64,000 nucleotides of DNA. Source: Pigmentiphaga sp. NML080357 (GTDB lineage Bacteria; Pseudomonadota; Gammaproteobacteria; Burkholderiales; Burkholderiaceae_B). This document shows positions 47,091 through 55,816 of the stretch, piece after piece. Where the stretch lies: positions 124,001 to 188,000 of the forward strand of contig NZ_NINW01000038.1 of the NCBI RefSeq assembly GCF_002188465.1. The letters run 5' to 3'. Numbering within the stretch: the stretch's first letter is position 1; each line of letters begins with the position of its first letter. The translations under genes were made by a program, and so were the position numbers. The notes beneath the pieces were generated by a model. That model was given only the letters and a program-made list of their open reading frames with translations. It made no database searches and was not told where the DNA came from.

Positions 47091-48839
47091 GTGCAGATCG
47101 ATGCGCAAGCCACGACGGCGTGGTCCGCGCAGCAATTGGCCGCCGCTGCCTATCAATTGGCGATGCAGTCGGCGCCCTGCGGCATGTTCATGTGCGACGC
47201 CCAGGGCGTCTTCACCATGGTCAATCCCGCCTATGAGCGCATCACGGGCTATCCTGCAGCCCAATTGATCGGCAAGTGCCGCTTCGACGCCTTGCATGAC
47301 CCCTCTGAAGTGGCCGTCCGCCAGGACGAGCTGTCGAACCCTCCGGTACGCGACATCGTCGGCGTGCTGCCGGGCGCGCCGCTGATGGCCAACCAGGGCG
47401 CAGAAGCCGACTGGACTTACCTGCGCCGCAACGGCTCGCGCCTGGCGGTCACCCTCGCGCTCACCCGGCTCAGCGATGCCCGCGGACAGACCGCCGGCTA
47501 TGTGGGCACGGTGTTCGAGAATCCCCGGCGCCATCGCAATGGCCTGCAACTCTGGCATTTGCTGCACCACGATCCCCTCACGGGCCTGCCCAACCAGGAA
47601 TTGCTGGAAGAGCGCCTGGGCCTGGCTCTTGAACGCGCCAAGGCAAGAAGCGAACCCGTCCTGCTGGTCCTGCTGGAACTCGACAACCTGCGCACGCTGC
47701 GCGATACGCTGGGCCAGGGTGCGGCCGACGCCGCGGTCAAGCAAGTCGCCGCACGCCTGAAGCGGCTGTGCGGCGACGATCACGTGCTCGGCCTGATGCG
47801 CGGATCGCTGTTCGTCATGATATCGAGCGGCCGCAACACGCTTTCCGCCGAACGCGAAGCGGCCTTGCTGGCCGAGGTGTCGCGGCCCATTCCTTTCACG
47901 CCCGCGACGCTGCACGTAACCGCCAGCGTCGGCATCAGCTCCTACCCCACCGCCGGCAACGATCCGCGCGCCCTGCTGCAGCGGGCCCTGCTGGCCCTGA
48001 ATGCGGCAAGCCGCAGCGGCGGCGGGACTGCCCGCCATTTCGACTTCGGCATGCAGACACAATCTGTCCGCCGCAACCACCTCGAGGCGCTGCTGCGCGA
48101 GGCGGTCGAGGCGCGTCAGTTCTCGCTGGCCTACCAGCCGCAGGTCGACCTGCGCACCGGCCGCATCACTCGCGCGGAAACGCTGCTCCGGTGGCGGCAT
48201 CCGCAGCTCGGGGCGATCGGGCCCGCCGAATTCGTGCCCATGGCGGAAGACCTCGGCCTGATGGACGAACTCGGTGAATGGGTGCTCGACGGCGCATGCC
48301 AGCAGGCGGTGCGCCTGCTCGCCAAATTCGGCCAGTCGCCTTGCATGGCGATCAACGTGTCCCCCACGCAGCTGCGCGACCGCAAGCTCTACGGCATCGT
48401 GGCCGCGGTCCTGGAACGCTGGCGGCTGCCGCCGGGCAGCATCGAGCTCGAGATCACCGAGGGGCTGTTGCTGGACAATACCCGCCAGGTGGTGGACACC
48501 TTGCACAGCCTGCGCAAGCTCGGCGTGGAGATCGCCATCGACGACTTCGGCACCGGGTACTCCAGCTTCGCCTACCTGACGCGCTTCCCGGTCAATCGCA
48601 TCAAAATCGACCGCTCGCTGGTGCGGGCCATTTCGTCGGTCAAGAACGGCGACGCCATCATCAGCGCGATCATCGGCATGGCGCATGCGCTCGGCATCAA
48701 GGTCACGGCCGAAGGCGTCGAGACCGCCGCGCATGCCCGCCGGCTGGGCGAGCTGGGTTGCGACGAAGCCCAGGGCTTCTGGTTCTCGCGGCCGCTGACG
48801 GCGCAGGCCCTGGAGAACGCGCTCGCGCCGATCGGCTAG
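47091..48839 (+). CDS. PAS-GGDEF-EAL protein, probable c-di-GMP phosphodiesterase
   Basis: A 582-residue cytoplasmic protein with no membrane segments. A PAS domain (about 20-135; APCGMFMCDAQGVFTMVNPA) is followed by a GGDEF-fold domain (about 155-310) whose signature position reads LMRGSLFVM and is therefore inactive, and an EAL domain (about 325-575). Its catalytic residues look intact: AETLLRW in place of EALLRW, INVSP, LEITEG, AIDDFGTGYSS, IKIDRS, AEGVET and QGFWFSRP. It probably degrades c-di-GMP under control of the PAS sensor. The start is GTG 47091 with GGAGG; its stop overlaps the opposite gene in a shared CTAG. Confidence 0.92.
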   Translation: MQIDAQATTAWSAQQLAAAAYQLAMQSAPCGMFMCDAQGVFTMVNPAYERITGYPAAQLIGKCRFDALHDPSEVAVRQDELSNPPVRDIVGVLPGAPLMANQGAEADWTYLRRNGSRLAVTLALTRLSDARGQTAGYVGTVFENPRRHRNGLQLWHLLHHDPLTGLPNQELLEERLGLALERAKARSEPVLLVLLELDNLRTLRDTLGQGAADAAVKQVAARLKRLCGDDHVLGLMRGSLFVMISSGRNTLSAEREAALLAEVSRPIPFTPATLHVTASVGISSYPTAGNDPRALLQRALLALNAASRSGGGTARHFDFGMQTQSVRRNHLEALLREAVEARQFSLAYQPQVDLRTGRITRAETLLRWRHPQLGAIGPAEFVPMAEDLGLMDELGEWVLDGACQQAVRLLAKFGQSPCMAINVSPTQLRDRKLYGIVAAVLERWRLPPGSIELEITEGLLLDNTRQVVDTLHSLRKLGVEIAIDDFGTGYSSFAYLTRFPVNRIKIDRSLVRAISSVKNGDAIISAIIGMAHALGIKVTAEGVETAAHARRLGELGCDEAQGFWFSRPLTAQALENALAPIG

Positions 48840-49705
48840 CCGGGCTCGGCGGGCCCCGCCTGGGACTGGGCAAGGGTCTGCGCCAGCGCCGGTTCGTGCA
48901 CCGATTTGTAGGGTCCGGTCCCGGGCGCCAGCGGCGGCTCGGAACGCATCGGCGACTTGCCCGGCGGCAACGCCGACACCGGCGTCCACTGCGGGTCGGG
49001 GATCTCGGCGAACACCTGCCGCAGCCGTTCGCCCCAGGACGTGTGGATCATCCTGAAATAGTCGTTGTCATGGTCGATCAGCGCGAATTTGGTCACGCGC
49101 AGGCTGTCCTTCTCGTAGACCAGCAAGTCCAGCGGCAATCCGACCGACACGTTGGACCTGAGCGTGGAATCCATGGAGATCAGCGCGCACTTGGCCGCCT
49201 CGTCCAGCGGCATGGCGGGAGTCAGCACCCGGTCCAGGATGGGCTTGCCGTACTTGGCTTCGCCGATCTGGAAATACGGGCTCATGGTGGAGGCCTCGAT
49301 AAAGTTGCCCGCCGCGTAGATCTGGAACAGCCTCATGCCCTGGCCGCGGATCTGGCCGCCGAGGATAAAGCTGCAATTGAATTCGATGTTGAAATCGTGC
49401 AGCGCGCTGCCGTGCATCTGGTAGACCTCGCGCACGGCCTTGCCCACCAGCCGGGCCGCCTCGAACATGTTCGGCACGTTCCATGGCGTGGGCTGCTCCG
49501 GGTCGGCCGGCTCGGCCAGCAGCTGCACGACGGACTGGGTCAGCGCCAGATTGCCCGCCGTCAACAGCACCATCACCCGCTCGCCGGGCTGCTCGAACAC
49601 GGTCATCTTGCGGAAAGTGCTGACGTGGTCCACGCCCGCGTTGGTGCGGGTGTCGGCCAGGAACACCAGGCCCCGGTCCACGCGCATCGCCACACAATAG
49701 GTCAT
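48836..49705 (-). CDS. Anbu (ancestral beta-subunit) proteasome-like protease
   Basis: A 289-residue Ntn-hydrolase of the Anbu/BPH family, related to HslV and 20S proteasome beta subunits. It begins MTYCVAMRVDRGLVFLADTR, so Thr2 would become the N-terminal nucleophile after Met removal; the Asp/Lys active-site neighbours fit DTRTNAGVD and STFRKMTVF. It is longer than HslV and lacks an HslU partner here. It is the last gene of the minus-strand ATP-grasp/alpha-E/transglutaminase/Anbu cluster, the usual Anbu context. The physiological substrate of the system is unknown. Confidence 0.9.
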   Translation of the reverse strand: MTYCVAMRVDRGLVFLADTRTNAGVDHVSTFRKMTVFEQPGERVMVLLTAGNLALTQSVVQLLAEPADPEQPTPWNVPNMFEAARLVGKAVREVYQMHGSALHDFNIEFNCSFILGGQIRGQGMRLFQIYAAGNFIEASTMSPYFQIGEAKYGKPILDRVLTPAMPLDEAAKCALISMDSTLRSNVSVGLPLDLLVYEKDSLRVTKFALIDHDNDYFRMIHTSWGERLRQVFAEIPDPQWTPVSALPPGKSPMRSEPPLAPGTGPYKSVHEPALAQTLAQSQAGPAEPG

Positions 49706-49788
49706 ACCGGATTCACGCCATCGGAATATCGGACGATTCTAGCGCGTCGGGACAGGGATCGCATGGATGGGTCGCGCGCCAGCGGGGC

Positions 49789-50586
49789 TCATTGCCCGGT
49801 TGCGCCGACCTTCACGTCCACTGTCATGGCCTCGGCGCCGCCGCCTACCCGCATGCCGCGCACTGGAGCCGCCGAACCGTAGTCGGCGCCGACGGCAACG
49901 CGACAATAGGGGCCGGAGGCATAGCGGCCATGTGTCACGTCCACCGACACCCAGCCCGCATCGTCCAGCCAGACGTCCACCCAGGCATGGCTGGCCGCGT
50001 GAGGCACGTCGCCGGGATCGATGTAGCCGCTGACATAGCGGGCCGGCACCCCCAAAGCCCGGCAGCAGGCGATGAGCAAATGGGAATGATCCTGGCAGAC
50101 CCCCTGCCCCAGCGCCAGTGCCTCAGCCGCGGTACTCGTCACCTGCGTGATGCCGGAACCATACGCCACCCTTTCCTGAATGTGCCGTGCGAGGTCGACC
50201 AGCGCCGCCGGCCGGTTCAGCGGTCCCGTGGCCTGGGCCAGCTCGCGCACGGCATCGTCGGCCTCGGTCAGCCGCGTCGGGCAGGTGAAATGTTCGAGCG
50301 GAATGCGGCCCGGACCTTCCTGCAGCCGGCCTTCGCGCAGGAGCGTGGTCTCGACTTCGCCGCGCACGACGAACCGCATTTCCGACAAGGGCCGCGTCAT
50401 GACCAGCGTCTGGACCGTATTGCCATAGGCGTCCGTGGCGGCGTCGAGCTTGCCGGGGGCGTTCAGGTCCCAATGGACGACGACCTGGGCCGAGCCGGAC
50501 CCAGGCACCAGTCGCAATTGCTGGATGGAGTAATGCACCGGGACATCGTAGCGATACGTGGTTTCATGATGGATGAACAGACGCAT
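49789..50586 (-). CDS. Transglutaminase-like cysteine protease-fold protein
   Basis: A 265-residue protein with an N-terminal beta-rich domain (MRLFIHHETTYRYDVPVHYS, the bacterial transglutaminase-like N region) and a papain-like core. The catalytic Cys is in ALGQGVCQDHSHLL, His in ASHAWVDVWLD and Asp in VSVDVTHGRY. There is no signal peptide, so it should be cytoplasmic with its cluster partners. The ATG at 50586 follows GAAGGGG and lies 11 bases after the alpha-E stop. Confidence 0.9.
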   Translation of the reverse strand: MRLFIHHETTYRYDVPVHYSIQQLRLVPGSGSAQVVVHWDLNAPGKLDAATDAYGNTVQTLVMTRPLSEMRFVVRGEVETTLLREGRLQEGPGRIPLEHFTCPTRLTEADDAVRELAQATGPLNRPAALVDLARHIQERVAYGSGITQVTSTAAEALALGQGVCQDHSHLLIACCRALGVPARYVSGYIDPGDVPHAASHAWVDVWLDDAGWVSVDVTHGRYASGPYCRVAVGADYGSAAPVRGMRVGGGAEAMTVDVKVGATGQ

Positions 50587-50597
50587 GGCGCACCCCT

Positions 50598-51557
50598 TCA
50601 GGAAGTCAAGGGCAGGAGGAAGGCCGAACTGATCTTGTTGCCCAAGGTGGCGATACGAGCCAGGAATTCGGTCAGGTACGCATGCAACCCGCGCGCCAGG
50701 ATGGGCCGGATCTCGGCGTACAGCAATTCGGCGCGCAGCTTGCCGGCATAGCGTTCGCATTCGCGGGAGTTGCCGGTCCTCAACATAGCGAGGTTCTCGC
50801 ACACATGGTCCAGCGATGCAAGCAGCGAGCGCGGCATGGACGGATTAAGTATCAGCAGCTCTGCCACCCTCTCGGGAACCAGCACGTCGCGATAGACCTG
50901 GCGGTAGATCTCCAGTCCGGACACCGAGCTCAGGATGGAGGTCCAATAGTAGAAGTCGTCGAGCTGCCCGCCGACGGCCGAACGCGAGCCCGGCGCCCCA
51001 TCCCCATCGGCGAAACGCACGTCCAGGATCCTCGCCGTGTTGTCGGCCCGCTCCAGAAAGGTGCCCAGCTGGGTGAAATAGAAGGCTTCGTCCTTGAGCG
51101 CGGTGCCCAGTGTCACGCCTCGCGACAGATGCGAGCGCAGCTTGACCCACTCGAACACCGAATCGGGATCCTGCGCCAGCATTCCCTCGTCGACCTGGCG
51201 ATTGAAATCGAGCCAGGTATGGTTGATCGTTTCCCACGATTCGGTCGTCAGCGTGCCGCGCACCGCACGGGCGTTCTCCCGGGCGGCACGCAGGCTGGAC
51301 AGGATGCTGGACGGATTGTCAGGATCGGCGACCATGAAACGCAGCACATTGTGGGCCGTCACCGCGTCGTATCGGGCGGCGAACGCATCGCTCAGCTCCG
51401 AGATCGACAGCACGGCCCGCTGGCTGCGCAGGGCGCTCTCGTCGGTCTGGGGCAGCAGCAGTGCTTTGAGCGTCACGTCCAGCATACGAGCCGTATTCTC
51501 CGCACGCTCCATATAGCGCCCCATCCAGAATAGGTGATCGGCCGTGCGGCTCAGCAT
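50598..51557 (-). CDS. Alpha-E domain protein (DUF403)
   Basis: A 319-residue all-alpha protein. It opens MLSRTADHLFWMGRYMERAE, and the second half repeats the motif FLERADNTARILDVRF, as in all alpha-E proteins. The domain accompanies circularly permuted ATP-grasp ligases and is thought to bind the ligase or a peptide intermediate; no activity is known. Its start overlaps the end of the ATP-grasp gene by seven bases. Confidence 0.92.
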   Translation of the reverse strand: MLSRTADHLFWMGRYMERAENTARMLDVTLKALLLPQTDESALRSQRAVLSISELSDAFAARYDAVTAHNVLRFMVADPDNPSSILSSLRAARENARAVRGTLTTESWETINHTWLDFNRQVDEGMLAQDPDSVFEWVKLRSHLSRGVTLGTALKDEAFYFTQLGTFLERADNTARILDVRFADGDGAPGSRSAVGGQLDDFYYWTSILSSVSGLEIYRQVYRDVLVPERVAELLILNPSMPRSLLASLDHVCENLAMLRTGNSRECERYAGKLRAELLYAEIRPILARGLHAYLTEFLARIATLGNKISSAFLLPLTS

Positions 51558-53002
51558 GTCCCCTCCTCCATGGCAGCGCCACCGGCGGCATCGAGTACCC
51601 AGGTGTCTTTCGTTCCCCCGCCCTGCGAGGAATTGACGACCAGCGACCCTTGGCGTAGCGCGACCCGGGTCAGCCCGCCGGCCACCATCGCGATGCTGTG
51701 GCCGGACAGCACGAACGGTCGAAGGTCGATGTGGCGCGGTGCAATGCCTTCCTCGACGAAGGTGGGGCAAGTGGACAGCGCCAGCGTGGGTTGGGCGATA
51801 TAGGCCTGAGGCCTGGCTAGCAGGCGGGCGCGAAAGGCTTCGATCTCGGCACGGCTGGCCGTCGGCCCCACCAGCATCCCGTAGCCGCCCGCGCCGTGCA
51901 CTTCCTTGACTACCAGTTCGGGCAGGTGCGCCAGCACATGGGACAGCTCGTCCGGCTTGCGGCACTGCCAGGTCGGCACATTCTGCAGAATGGGTTCCTC
52001 CGACAGATAGAAGGAAATCATGTCTGGCACGAAGGGATAGATGGATTTGTCGTCGGCCACGCCGGCGCCAATGGCATTGGCCAGCGTGACACGCCCCGCC
52101 CGGTACACCGACAGCAGTCCGGGCACCCCCAGCGCCGAGTCGGCGCGAAAGGCCAGCGGGTCGAGGAAGTCGTCGTCGAGCCGCCGATAGATCACGTCCA
52201 CGCGCTGAGGGCCGCGCGTAGTAAGCATGAATACGGTATTGTCGGAGACGAAGAGGTCGCTGCCCTGCACCAGCTCCACGCCCATCTGCTGAGCCAGGAA
52301 CGCGTGCTCGAAATAGGCCGAGTTGTAGATGCCCGGAGTGAGCACGACCACCGTGGGTTCGTCCACGCCCACGGGAGCCACCGAGCGCAGATTATCCAGC
52401 AGCAGGTCCGGGTAGTGGGCCACGGGCGCGATCCGGTTCTGCACGAACAGTTCGGGGAAGAGCCGCATCATCATCTTGCGGTTCTCCAGCATATAGGAGA
52501 CGCCGGACGGTACCCGCAGATTATCCTCGAGCACATAGAATGTACCGTCCCGATCTCCCCCGGCCTTGACGATGTCAATCCCGGCGATGTGTGCGTAGAT
52601 GTCCCGCGGCACGTCCACGTCCTGCATTTCCGGCCGGTACTGGGCATTGGTATAGACTTGCTCGGCCGGCACCACGCCGGCGCGCACGATGCGCCGCTCA
52701 TGGTAGACGTCGTGGATGAACAGGTTCAGCGCACGCACCCGCTGCGCCATGCCTCGCTGCAACAGTTGCCATTCGTCAGCGGGAATAATGCGCGGGATCA
52801 GGTCGAACGGGATCAGCCGTTCCACGTCACCCGCGTCGCCCCCCAAAGCGAAAGTAATGCCCACCCGCCTGAACACCAGGTCCGCCTCGGCGCGCTTCCT
52901 GGCCAGGGTCTCGCCACGCTGGCGGTCGAGCCAGGCGCAGAACCGCTTGTAGTGCCGGCGGACGGCGCCGGTCTCGAACTGCATCTCGTCATAGGAAAGC
53001 AT
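51551..53002 (-). CDS. Circularly permuted ATP-grasp protein (COOH-NH2 ligase type)
   Basis: A 483-residue protein of the CP-ATP-grasp type 2 (DUF404/DUF407) family. Recognisable blocks are GTFYVLEDNLRVPSGVSYML, VVVLTPGIYNSAYFEHAFLA, the glycine-rich loop KEVHGAGGYGMLVGP and the C-terminal VVNSSQGGGTKDTWVL. Comparative work has proposed that such proteins join amino acids or tag peptides using ATP. The ATG at 53002 has GAAGG upstream; a GTG two codons earlier is possible. First gene of the Anbu cluster. Confidence 0.92.
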   Translation of the reverse strand: MLSYDEMQFETGAVRRHYKRFCAWLDRQRGETLARKRAEADLVFRRVGITFALGGDAGDVERLIPFDLIPRIIPADEWQLLQRGMAQRVRALNLFIHDVYHERRIVRAGVVPAEQVYTNAQYRPEMQDVDVPRDIYAHIAGIDIVKAGGDRDGTFYVLEDNLRVPSGVSYMLENRKMMMRLFPELFVQNRIAPVAHYPDLLLDNLRSVAPVGVDEPTVVVLTPGIYNSAYFEHAFLAQQMGVELVQGSDLFVSDNTVFMLTTRGPQRVDVIYRRLDDDFLDPLAFRADSALGVPGLLSVYRAGRVTLANAIGAGVADDKSIYPFVPDMISFYLSEEPILQNVPTWQCRKPDELSHVLAHLPELVVKEVHGAGGYGMLVGPTASRAEIEAFRARLLARPQAYIAQPTLALSTCPTFVEEGIAPRHIDLRPFVLSGHSIAMVAGGLTRVALRQGSLVVNSSQGGGTKDTWVLDAAGGAAMEEGTC

Positions 53003-53335
53003 GGGCACCTTCGTTATGGCTGCATCCGAAGCTGCTCAAGCAAGGGCCATACCGGGCGGCGTGGGCGCATGAAGGACGCCGTCCCCCCGGGCGCCGCACC
53101 AGTCCGGAAACCGCATTCCCTTTGCGGGGTCGAGAGCGCACCAACATGATGCCCGTAGGGTGAAGCGCCGCTCGACCATACTCAGCGCGATATGGTTGAT
53201 AAGATAATTTCATATCTTTTCACATACCTCGCCGAATACAATGGCCGGAGCCGCCGCCGCAGGGATGCCCCGCGCGGCCCCGAGGCAGCATGGCGGGGCA
53301 TCGCCCCGCGCCGCCCGCCAGACACGGAGACATCC
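53003..53335. other. Divergent promoter region of the Anbu and gentisate operons
   Basis: The 333 bases separate two divergent operons and contain no gene. Features seen are an AT-rich dyad (53201-53218) and a possible plus-strand -10, TACAAT (53237-53242), without a good -35. The remainder is GC-rich and shows nothing I can name. Confidence 0.55.
53201..53218. promoter_or_regulatory. Candidate operator upstream of gentisate operon (6+6+6 dyad)
   Basis: AAGATA-ATTTCA-TATCTT lies 118 bases before the gentisate dioxygenase start and 199 bases from the ATP-grasp start. It is AT-rich within GC-rich DNA. No regulator gene is adjacent, so the cognate protein is unknown. Confidence 0.4.
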
Positions 53336-54388
53336 ATGCTCGACAAGACCGCTCCCGATGCCGCGCGCCGCGCCTACTACGACCGCATCGCCCAGAAGAA
53401 CCTGAGCCCCCTCTGGGAGTCCCTGCACACCCTGGTGCCGCCGCAGCCGCAGCCGCGCTGCGTGCCCGCCATCTGGAAATACGAGAAGCTGCGCGCCGAC
53501 GTGATGGAATCCGGCTCCATCATCAGCGCCGAGGAAGCCGTGCGACGCGTGCTGATCCTGGAGAACCCGGGCCTCGCGGGCCAATCGGCCATCACGCAGA
53601 CGCTGTACGCCGGACTGCAACTGATCCTGCCCGGAGAGATCGCGCCCAGCCACCGCCACACGCAATCCGCCCTGCGCTTCATCGTCGAAGGCAAGGGTGC
53701 CTACACGGCGGTCAACGGCGAGCGCACCACCATGCATCCCGGCGACTTCATCATCACGCCGTCGTGGACCTGGCACGACCACGGCAACCCCACCGAAGCC
53801 GAAGGCGGCGAGCCGGTGGTGTGGCTCGACGGCCTCGACATCCCGCTGCTGCGCTCGCTCGACGCCGGCTTCGCCGAGAACTATCCGGAGGCCTCGCAGC
53901 CGGTCATGCGTCCCGAAGGCGACAGCTTCGCCCGCTACGGTTACAACATGGCCCCGGTGCGCCATACCTTCAGCGGAACCTCCTCGCCCATCTTCAACTA
54001 TCCGTACGAACGCTCGCGCGAAGCGCTCGACCAGCTGGGCCGGCGCGGCGAGCTCGATCCCTGGGACGGCGTCAAGCTGCGCTACGTGAACCCGGCCACC
54101 GGCGGCTACCCCATGCCCACCATGGCCACCTTCATGCAATGGCTGCCGGCCGGCTTCCAGGGCAAGACCTACCGCACCTCCGATTCCACCGTCTTCAGCG
54201 TGGTCGAGGGCCAGGGTAGCGCCCGCATCGGCGACGAAGTCTTCCAGTTCGGTCCGCGCGACGTATTCGTGGTGCCGCCGTGGCAGCCGGTGCAACTGGC
54301 CGCGCTCGAAGACGCCGTGCTGTTCAGCTATTCTGATCGTCCGGTGCAAGCCGCGCTGGGGCTGCTGCGCGAAGAGCGCATCGCCTGA
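53336..54388 (+). CDS. Gentisate 1,2-dioxygenase
   Basis: A 350-residue bicupin iron dioxygenase that opens the ring of gentisate to maleylpyruvate. Iron-ligand histidines are in the first cupin: [13 protein letters not shown] and [11 protein letters not shown]. The second cupin (about 250-345) contains [20 protein letters not shown]. Salicylate 1-hydroxylase-like text is absent, and the two downstream genes complete the gentisate route. The ATG at 53336 follows GGAGACATCC. First gene of the operon. Confidence 0.93.
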   Translation: MLDKTAPDAARRAYYDRIAQKNLSPLWESLHTLVPPQPQPRCVPAIWKYEKLRADVMESGSIISAEEAVRRVLILENPGLAGQSAITQTLYAGLQLILPGEIAPSHRHTQSALRFIVEGKGAYTAVNGERTTMHPGDFIITPSWTWHDHGNPTEAEGGEPVVWLDGLDIPLLRSLDAGFAENYPEASQPVMRPEGDSFARYGYNMAPVRHTFSGTSSPIFNYPYERSREALDQLGRRGELDPWDGVKLRYVNPATGGYPMPTMATFMQWLPAGFQGKTYRTSDSTVFSVVEGQGSARIGDEVFQFGPRDVFVVPPWQPVQLAALEDAVLFSYSDRPVQAALGLLREERIA

Positions 54389-54422
54389 TCTTCCTTCATC
54401 CATCCACCGAGGTTTCCGACCC

Positions 54423-55121
54423 ATGTCGTACGTCTTCCAACCCGAACCGGTCACCACGCTTCCCGTCGCCGGCAGCAACGATCAATTCCCGGTGCGCCGC
54501 GTCTATTGCGTCGGCCGCAACTACGCCGCGCACGCCCGCGAGATGGGTTTCGATCCCGACCGCGAACCGCCGTTCTTTTTCTGCAAGCCGGCCGACGCCG
54601 TGGTCGCCGTGCCCTACGGCACGACCCTGGACCTGCCCTACCCCGCCGAGACCTCCAACTTCCACTACGAGATCGAACTCGTGGCCGCCATCGGCAAGTC
54701 GGGCGCGAACATTCCGGTCGAACAGGCGCTGGACTATGTGTGGGGCTATGCAGTCGGCCTGGACATGACCCGCCGCGACCTGCAGATCAAGATGCGCGAA
54801 GTCGGCCGCCCCTGGGAAATCGGCAAGGCCTTCGACCAGAGCGCCCCCACCGCGCCGCTGCACAAGGCGTCCGACGTCGGCCATCTCGACAAGGCCGAGC
54901 TCTGGCTGAAGGTGAATGGCCAGGACAAGCAGCGCAGCGACACCTCCAAGCTGATCTGGTCGGTGGCCGAGACCGTGGCCTACCTGTCCAAGTACTTCCG
55001 CCTCGAGCCGGGCGACCTGATCTTCACCGGCACGCCCGAAGGCGTCGGCCCGGTGGTCAAGGGCGACGTGATGGAAGGCGGCGTGGAAGGGCTGGGCAAG
55101 CTGAACGTGCGCGTGGTCTGA
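54423..55121 (+). CDS. Fumarylpyruvate hydrolase (FAH family)
   Basis: A 232-residue fumarylacetoacetase-fold hydrolase. The family start is [20 protein letters not shown], and the metal ligands are in [14 protein letters not shown] and [12 protein letters not shown]. On sequence alone it could hydrolyse several acylpyruvates; the position between gentisate dioxygenase and the isomerase points to fumarylpyruvate, giving fumarate and pyruvate. It starts 34 bases after the dioxygenase. Confidence 0.9.
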   Translation: MSYVFQPEPVTTLPVAGSNDQFPVRRVYCVGRNYAAHAREMGFDPDREPPFFFCKPADAVVAVPYGTTLDLPYPAETSNFHYEIELVAAIGKSGANIPVEQALDYVWGYAVGLDMTRRDLQIKMREVGRPWEIGKAFDQSAPTAPLHKASDVGHLDKAELWLKVNGQDKQRSDTSKLIWSVAETVAYLSKYFRLEPGDLIFTGTPEGVGPVVKGDVMEGGVEGLGKLNVRVV

Positions 55122-55137
55122 GGCTGGACGAGCTCAC

Positions 55138-55788
55138 ATGGAACTCTACAGTTTCTTCAACAGCTCGACCTCGTACCGGGTGCGCATCGCGCTGGCGCTC
55201 AAGGGCCTCGCCTACGAGTACCGCGGCGTCAACATCCGCACGCTGGAGCACCGCGCGGCCGACTACGTGGCCAAGAACCCGTCGGCCAACGTGCCGCTGC
55301 TGGTGGACGGCGAGGTCCGGCTGGGGCAGTCGTTGGCCATCATCGACTACCTCGACGCCACCTATCCCACCCCGCGCCTGATCCCCGAAGACAAGATGCA
55401 GCGCGCGCGGGTGCTCGAGGTCTCGCTGGCCATCTCCTGCGACATCCATCCGATCAACAACCTGCGCATCCTCAAGTACCTGACCGACGTGATCGGCGTT
55501 ACCGAGGATCAAAAGAAGGCTTGGTACGATCACTGGATACAGGATGGCCTGGCCGCGGTCGAACGCCTGCTGCAGGCCCACGGTTCCGGCCCCTACTGCT
55601 TCGGCGACGCCCCCACGCTGGCCGACTGCTGCCTGGTTCCCCAGGTGGGCAACGCCCAGCGCATGGGCTGCGATACGTCGGCGTATGAGCGCGTGATGGC
55701 GGTGTACGAGCATTGCCAGAAGCAACCGGCCTTCCAGCAGGCCGCTCCGGGCAGGCAGCCTGACTATAGTCCCCCCCCTACGCGCTGA
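55138..55788 (+). CDS. Maleylpyruvate isomerase (zeta-class GST)
   Basis: A 216-residue zeta-type GST. The glutathione/serine motif is YSFFNSSTSYRVRIALALKG and the C-terminal part contains QMGCDTS-like text (NAQRMGCDTSAYERV). It converts maleylpyruvate to fumarylpyruvate using glutathione. A maleylacetoacetate isomerase role is possible from sequence alone, but the operon context favours the gentisate route. The last few residues (SPPPTR) and the stop are encoded by an intergenic repeat end. Confidence 0.9.
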   Translation: MELYSFFNSSTSYRVRIALALKGLAYEYRGVNIRTLEHRAADYVAKNPSANVPLLVDGEVRLGQSLAIIDYLDATYPTPRLIPEDKMQRARVLEVSLAISCDIHPINNLRILKYLTDVIGVTEDQKKAWYDHWIQDGLAAVERLLQAHGSGPYCFGDAPTLADCCLVPQVGNAQRMGCDTSAYERVMAVYEHCQKQPAFQQAAPGRQPDYSPPPTR

Positions 55789-55816
55789 CGGGAAGCGCTA
55801 AGGGGTGGGCTTCCCC
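55771..55816. repeat. Short convergent repeat remnant (copy G)
   Basis: It joins the two module ends head to head: CCCCCCCCTACGCGCTGACG and, inverted, a GGAAGCCCACCCC end (read on the minus strand). The stops of the isomerase (+) and the aminotransferase (-) both lie inside it. Confidence 0.6.
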
